From Daedaleopsis sinensis (lineage: Eukaryota > Basidiomycota > Agaricomycetes > Polyporales > Polyporaceae), in NCBI GenBank assembly GCA_033807695.1, contig CM066310.1:620001-684000 (forward strand): a DNA stretch of 64,000 nucleotides, given 5' to 3'. Under the pieces are notes generated by a model that was not told the origin of the DNA, made no database searches, and saw only the letters and a list, made by a program, of their open reading frames with translations. Shown piece by piece: positions 59,193-64,000 of the stretch. Each line of letters begins with the position of its first letter. Position 1 is the stretch's first letter. A program made the position numbers and the translations under genes.

Positions 59193-59806
59193 ACTCGGGG
59201 GCAGCCTGTGGCCTAAGGACGCAGTGGGGCAGAGTGTGACCCACGTCCGACCGAGCACATCCTCGTTATATACGGTTTATGCGGATTCCGAGCACACAGG
59301 GAAGCATTTGACGTGTCGTGCAATTTGGGACGTTCGGAATCGAATGCACGGTGGCAGCCATCCGCCGCTGGTGGGAGCGCAGCGCCCGGAGAACCTTGGA
59401 GGAATCCTACTACCCTCCGGGGAACACTGCCTGTTAGGGCAAAGGTGGCTGTAGCGTGGGGAGTAGTTTTTCGCTCAGGCTTCGAATGCGGACGGGCATG
59501 AATGGCAGCGTGAGGCATATGCATTTGAGTGTTTTTGTTGTTTTTAGAGAACAAAGATGGCCGCAAGGAATACTGGCCGGAGGGCGTGCACATAGAAACT
59601 GGATTGATGATCAATAAGACGTACTAGAGTGAGAGCAAGAAACATATATAACACACGTGTACATGAGAGATACCACTGAGCGAATCCAGGATTTATGAAC
59701 AGACTGGAGAATCGAAACCATTGATCGTCCTACGAAACGTCTACCTGGATAGAAAGCAAAGAGACGAACAACTACTTCGCGACGTCAGCACTGGAACATC
59801 CCATGG

Positions 59807-60181
59807 GTGGCAACTTACTATTGCACCCTGCCGTGTTCGAACCGCAAAGAGCTTCTATCCAAGGGACTTCGCAAAGAGCTTCTATCCAAGGGACTTCGCA
59901 AAGAGCTTCTATCCAAGGGACTTGATAACATCCCGTGTCTTCTGAGAAGGCCGCCTAGAGTTGTGCCGGATGATCACCATGCGCGGGAACGTCCAAAGAC
60001 CACTCTTGGCAGCTCAACAGCTTCGCAGGACCAAGAGCGGTTGAAGGTGTCGAAAATCGAGGCGGGGTATCTTCACCGCTCTCCTCGCATCGTGTCGAGA
60101 CTTCGAGAAGAAAGTGCCATTATTTATCACCGCAAACGACCCTCCTTCACGGTTTCACCTCCAAGATTGCGTTTGGTGTGA
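59807..60181 (+). CDS. Hypothetical 124-residue ORF with nine-residue repeats
   Basis: MATYYCTLPCSNRKELLSKG begins the frame; the unit RKELLSKGL occurs three times in succession, coded by a 27-bp tandem repeat. The rest is basic and has no known domain. The repeat is also open in another frame (SFYPRDFAK units), so coding is not established. It could be chance. Confidence 0.25.
   Translation: MATYYCTLPCSNRKELLSKGLRKELLSKGLRKELLSKGLDNIPCLLRRPPRVVPDDHHARERPKTTLGSSTASQDQERLKVSKIEAGYLHRSPRIVSRLREESAIIYHRKRPSFTVSPPRLRLV
59843..59923. repeat. 27-bp tandem repeat, three perfect copies
   Basis: Units 59843-59869, 59870-59896 and 59897-59923 are identical (CGCAAAGAGCTTCTATCCAA...). Perfect identity suggests recent expansion. 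Confidence 0.95.
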
Positions 60182-60637
60182 GAGGTCAGCCTGCCACTGA
60201 TGTATTTGCGGCCCAAAGACGCACGAAGGTTGGTCCCGGCCCTACATAGAAATGGAGTGGTCTGGGGCAACTAAGCCGCATGCGCGACTTGGAACGCAAA
60301 GAAGCGGGAGATTATACGGATGTCGACCACACACCTGTCACGCAGCGTGGCGTATACACAACATCAATCACCAGCCTATTCGCGCACGCCGACGTGGGAT
60401 TGTCGACACGCAAAGTGCACCTTTCGGCCAACGTCAAGACCGAGGAAAGTTGCAGTATGGGCGGTCGCACGCGTCAAGCAGGGCAGCAACGAGACGAATA
60501 TTTCTAGTGCGGGCAACTACACACGGACAGCTGCCAATGACAATGCAGCAATGCCAGTGAGCCCCAGCACAAACCGAGCACGACAACGCGGTTCGGACGC
60601 ACCTGGTGCTCTATCCCCCTCCATGCCGAACCCGACC

Positions 60638-61050
60638 TCACTCGTCCTCGTACCCCTGCACTGGTCTCCTCGCGCGGTTCGGCACTGCACAGACAACCCA
60701 GTCAGCTCGGTGTCGCCTCTGACCCGCCTCGCGCGCTCCGGACCTCCCCGCCCACGCTATGCACACGGGCTCTCCGACAGACGACAGAGAACAGAGCGGC
60801 GGGACACTCACCAGGATACGACGTCGGGATGGGCTCGGCGGGCCTCCACCCAAGCGACTTGCGCACGGGCGGGACGGTGATGACCATCGTGGGCCCAATG
60901 AGGCCGATGACGACCGAGTAGAAGAGGACGGGCTGCTCGTGCGCCTGCCGTTGCTGTCCGTGTCGGGTCAGTGTATGCGGCTGCGTGTGCAGTACAAGGG
61001 GCGGGGATGCGTACGAGGTAGCGGTATGTTTGCCTGAACACGGAGGCCAT
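60638..61050 (-). CDS. NADH:ubiquinone oxidoreductase 9.5 kDa subunit (complex I)
   Basis: An accessory subunit of mitochondrial complex I with one membrane helix, matching the fungal 9.5-kDa (NUXM-type) family. Three exons: 61015-61050 (MASVFRQTYRYL), 60812-60953 and 60638-60684, with introns of 61 and 127 nt. The coding sum is 225 nt, that is 74 residues plus stop. The middle exon reads QRQAHEQPVLFYSVVIGLIG then PTMVITVPPVRKSLGW, containing the membrane segment. RPAEPIPTSYP is the family's C-terminal signature, and the last exon gives VPNRARRPVQGYEDE. No cleavable presequence is evident, as is usual for this subunit. It was missed by simple ORF length because its exons are so small. Confidence 0.93.
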
Positions 61051-61280
61051 AGTGGCGGCGGGAGGCGGGAGTCGGTACGGGCTCAAGCGCTCACACACGC
61101 GGACGCACGGAGGTGACTGAGTGTGACGGCGTCACGCTCCCAGGCCCAGTTGAAGCCGTCGGATTTTGTCTTCCAGTTCCACGCAGATCCGGACTCCGTA
61201 CACCAAGTTTGCACGAGATCGAGCACTGACTATGGTTTTTTACACTACGGATACACGGTACAAGCCTCATGATACAAGCC
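61051..61280. other. Short spacer upstream of the 9.5 kDa subunit gene
   Basis: Promoter of the complex I subunit gene and 3' end of the transporter gene. An 11-base direct repeat TACAAGCCTCA occurs at 61260-61270 and 61274-61284. Confidence 0.45.
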
Positions 61281-63256
61281 TCATATCTCCTCTATGCTAC
61301 TGATTGACCTGGACGAACCTGGTTCCGGCCCATATGCATGTGTCCCGAGGGAATCCTCTGAGCCGATGGCAAACTTTTCTCGAGACGATGCTCGTAAGGC
61401 GTCCACTCCCTTCTTGATGTCCAGTTCAGCCAGAGACACCGCATCGTCGCCGTCCGCGGGATTGGCGAGAAGGCCTTCTTCTAGAAAAGCCTCGACGCGC
61501 GTGCTCGAGGGTTTCGCCGATGACTGTTTGCTGATCTGTAGCGTCCATATTCGTGTCAGCAAGGATGAGACTCTGTGTTCGTCTCATACGTACCGCTACG
61601 TAGATCGCGGCCGAAAGGATAATGACAGTCCCGACGATGGATAGCAGCCGAGGTGTAGTGTGGAAGAAAACGCGCTCGAATATCAGCGCGAATATGATCT
61701 ACAGAAACACAGTCAGTTTGGCCTGCATATAGCGAAGTATCGGAAAACGCACCTGGATGTACATGGCCATGGACCCGCGGCCCGCGGTCTCTCGCTGTAG
61801 ACCAGTAGTCAAAGTCATCTGAGACGAGGCAGAAGACTTAAGTGAATAGGTGCGAATATCGTGATCAACTGTAACCGCACCTGTGCTCCAAATCCACATA
61901 GAGTTACAGCAAGGATCAGGGAAAGAGTTGGCCAGTTGTCAGGTATAACGACTGGCGTGTGCGTAATAATCATGCTGTGCGTGATTCCGAGACATTCCAG
62001 GTCAGTGCAACCTTCCCTACCGGGAATTCGGAGAGTTCGCGTACCCTATGGGGCATGTGAGTATGCAGACAAACGAGAACGCAACCATGCTATGCATCGG
62101 GTGTGCGCGCTTTCCTATCGCGCGCACGGAGGTGTCTACAAAATCGGACGGGTCAGCGCACGGATACTGCTGCTTCGATGAAAGGGCTTCCTCACAGGCA
62201 CCTGTGATCCCCAACACGCCGACTAATGCAACGCTGCACGACGTCTACATGAGTTCCTGTCATACAGCCAGTGAAGATGTGAGATGGGTACATACCCGAC
62301 AGCGCCAAGCCGCTCCGCGGAGGTCACTCCCATCTCTGTACCCTGAGTCTCTTCAACATGCTTCCCGAACAGGAACTCGGGACGGGCGATCAACAGTACT
62401 CCAGCGAAACTGAATACTGGGCGAAACCGAGACATGAGAATCTGGCATGCGCGGACTAGAAAAGAGACGTACGACTGGCCAAGAGCTGCCTTAATGTGAG
62501 GTCCTCCTTGAGCAATACAGCGCCCGTGATCGCGGTAGTCATTGGACTGAGGAATGACAGAACCGTAGCATCCGATAGTGACAGATATTGGAGGGCGTAG
62601 TACGTTCCGAACAAACCAAAGAACCTGCGAGCATGGCCTGTGAGACTGCTCTGGAGATTTGCTGCTTGACACGCCGCGACTCACCCTGATATACCTCGAG
62701 CTCCAAGCAAAAGACGAACCGCTTTCGGTCCAAAGACTGGGTCGGGAACTTTCATGAATGACCTATGAGGGTATCAACACATGTGGATATCGCCCGAGAT
62801 GCATCTTGGGAGTACCCACATATAGCCCACGCATACTACCCAGGTCATGACCATCCGCACGAAGATCAGCTACACAAATTCATGAGCTAGCAGTTCAACT
62901 TCATGATCAAACGCTCTTACCTCCAATGGGTGCACGGACGCATCCACCACCCGCAGCTTCTTCACGCAAACGCCCATCAGGGACGCAAACCCTTGCGAGA
63001 GCGCAATCAAAAGCAAGCCGGTGTTGCCGTGGAACAGCTCGACGCCCTTCCGCGTGAAGCGCAGGCCCTCCTGCACATACGGGTGTCCTGCAGCTGAAAC
63101 CTTCCAGACCGCCCCGGTCCTAGTCGAGCCATGGTCCGAGTCGACGCGCGTGACGTCATGTACAGTCGCTGTTGGGGCGTCGGACTCGTGCTCGAGAGTC
63201 GGGAGGGAGATGTAGGGGTGCTGTATGTCGCGGATGGGGGCGCCATGCGCCTTCAT
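61281..63256 (-). CDS. EamA/DMT-family transporter
   Basis: A ten-helix drug/metabolite-type permease resembling yeast Ymr253c/Ypl264c. The N-terminus MKAHGAPIRDIQHPYISLPT (63256) is hydrophilic, followed by FHGNTGLLLIALSQGFASLM (helix 1). Exons then give VRLLLGARGISGFFGLFGTY, YALQYLSLSDATVLSFLSPM and TTAITGAVLLKEDLTLKAAL, the EamA repeat-one signature, then FSFAGVLLIARPEFLFG. The second EamA repeat is spread over exons near 62.2-61.6 kb, including TLSLILAVTLCGFGAQ, MTLTTGLQRETAGRGSMAMY and IIFALIFERVFFHTTPRLLS. A polar tail ends SRSISSIEEI at the TGA at 61281. About eight introns. The substrate is unknown. An additional 5' exon near 63300-63420 cannot be excluded. Confidence 0.88.
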
Positions 63257-64000
63257 GGAGGTGAGAGGCGGAGGAGATGGCGGCGCTATCCATCTTCAGA
63301 ACCGTGGTGGATGTGGTGGTGGTGCGGGGGGAAAATGTATGAAGCGGCACGGGCTTGCCGAAGCTTCCTAAGCGCTCTATGGGCGACGGGCGTCCGACAA
63401 GACTTTGCACCAGGTCCATCATCTACTCAACGCCGCGCAAATAAGATTAATAACGCAAGTACTTGCTTGCCCACTCAGTTGAGTAAGTGGGATGACACTG
63501 AATTTTTCAGGTGTTTATAGCATGTCTCTAATGTGCGCATAGTGACTACTGTCTACTATTACTTACTAGATAATAAGGTAGTCTCCGATCGTCAGACAGC
63601 TACTAATATGGCCAGGAGATCCAATAAATCATCCATATTTTCGACCTCTCGGGCACCCTACTGAGGCTACTCCAATCCAGATGTGTATCTAACGATGGGC
63701 ACCGGCGAACACGCTTTTAGAACATGCATGGCTAACTGATGTCGTCCAATGAAGTTCGAGCAAGTCTCAGAGCCATGCTTACGGTACTGAAGACGAGAGG
63801 TTCGTACCTGCCGAGTCTAGTGCGTAGGATTGGACTGTCCACAACCTCCTTTCTAAGCGTCGTTACAGAAGTCTCCGACAAAAGTACACATTTCTAAGGC
63901 TACACCGTAGATCACACATTCCAACGACAGGCCTCCTCGCTCTACAATCATACACAGCCGCCGCCGACCTATTCAAGAGTGATGTACAGCTGCTTGCTCG
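63257..64000. other. Upstream region of the DMT transporter gene, to the window end
   Basis: No gene recognised. Likely promoter near 63300-63450; the AT-richer remainder has no open frame of note. Confidence 0.4.

Larger units (their letters stand above)
59193..60637. other. Intergenic region upstream of DUF6534 copy 2
   Basis: Promoter of DUF6534 copy 2 near 59193-59300, with a TATATAC-type stretch at 59268-59274. It also holds the tandem repeat and ORF described separately, and an open frame at 60252-60560 (plus) without recognisable similarity. Confidence 0.4.

Noticed and set aside
60252..60880. Plus-strand open frames over the complex I subunit gene
   Set aside because: They overlap the confidently identified minus-strand 9.5-kDa subunit and show no domain.
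1..64000. CRISPR arrays, bacterial operons, riboswitches
   Set aside because: Introns and protein families show a fungal nuclear genome; no regularly spaced repeats were seen.

Overview
This window is nuclear DNA from a filamentous basidiomycete, most likely an agaricomycete wood or litter fungus. Many genes carry short GT-AG introns (about 50-130 nt). The protein families are ones expanded in Agaricomycetes: DUF6534 and DUF6535 membrane proteins, seven-helix membrane proteins, DUF262 proteins, basidiomycete-type single-pass membrane proteins and Tnp2-type CACTA transposases. A Polyporales-like genome is a plausible guess but is not shown by the sequence. All gene models below were spliced by eye.

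Layout. 1-10.6 kb: the 5' part of SMC2 (condensin) shares a short promoter with a divergent DUF262/GmrS-like gene, followed by a DUF6535 membrane protein and a Dal5/ACS-type MFS permease. 11.2-17.4 kb: a tandem duplication of the unit [tRNA-Glu(CTC) + seven-helix membrane protein gene]. The first gene copy holds a 1,232-bp terminal-inverted-repeat transposon with a perfect 8-bp target duplication exactly at an intron 3' splice site. 18.3-19.2 kb: a second, hairpin-rich nonautonomous element. 19.8-20.6 kb: an ICMT-like methyltransferase. 20.6-25.3 kb: a gene-poor stretch. 25.3-29.6 kb: a DUF6534 membrane protein and a secreted S1/P1 nuclease. 30.4-40.1 kb: a housekeeping block with SEC13, mitochondrial EF-G (MEF1), a two-domain ABM-like protein, a decayed gene, TRM112 and 2-Cys peroxiredoxin.

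40.39-47.69 kb: a complete-looking CACTA DNA transposon of 7,295 bp. Its ends begin CACTGCA, it has a 3-bp GAC target duplication, and subterminal ATATTC palindromes lie at both ends. It carries two convergent genes, a Tnp2-like transposase and a coiled-coil accessory protein. It lies 243 bp upstream of the peroxiredoxin start codon. Just beyond it, two small ORFs in opposite orientation share colinear motifs and look like an undescribed family.

49.7-63.3 kb: an F-box protein, a basidiomycete membrane protein with galactose-binding-like ectodomains, a second DUF6534 gene, the 9.5-kDa complex I subunit (a 74-residue gene in three exons) and an EamA/DMT transporter. The remaining stretches are intergenic and noted as such.
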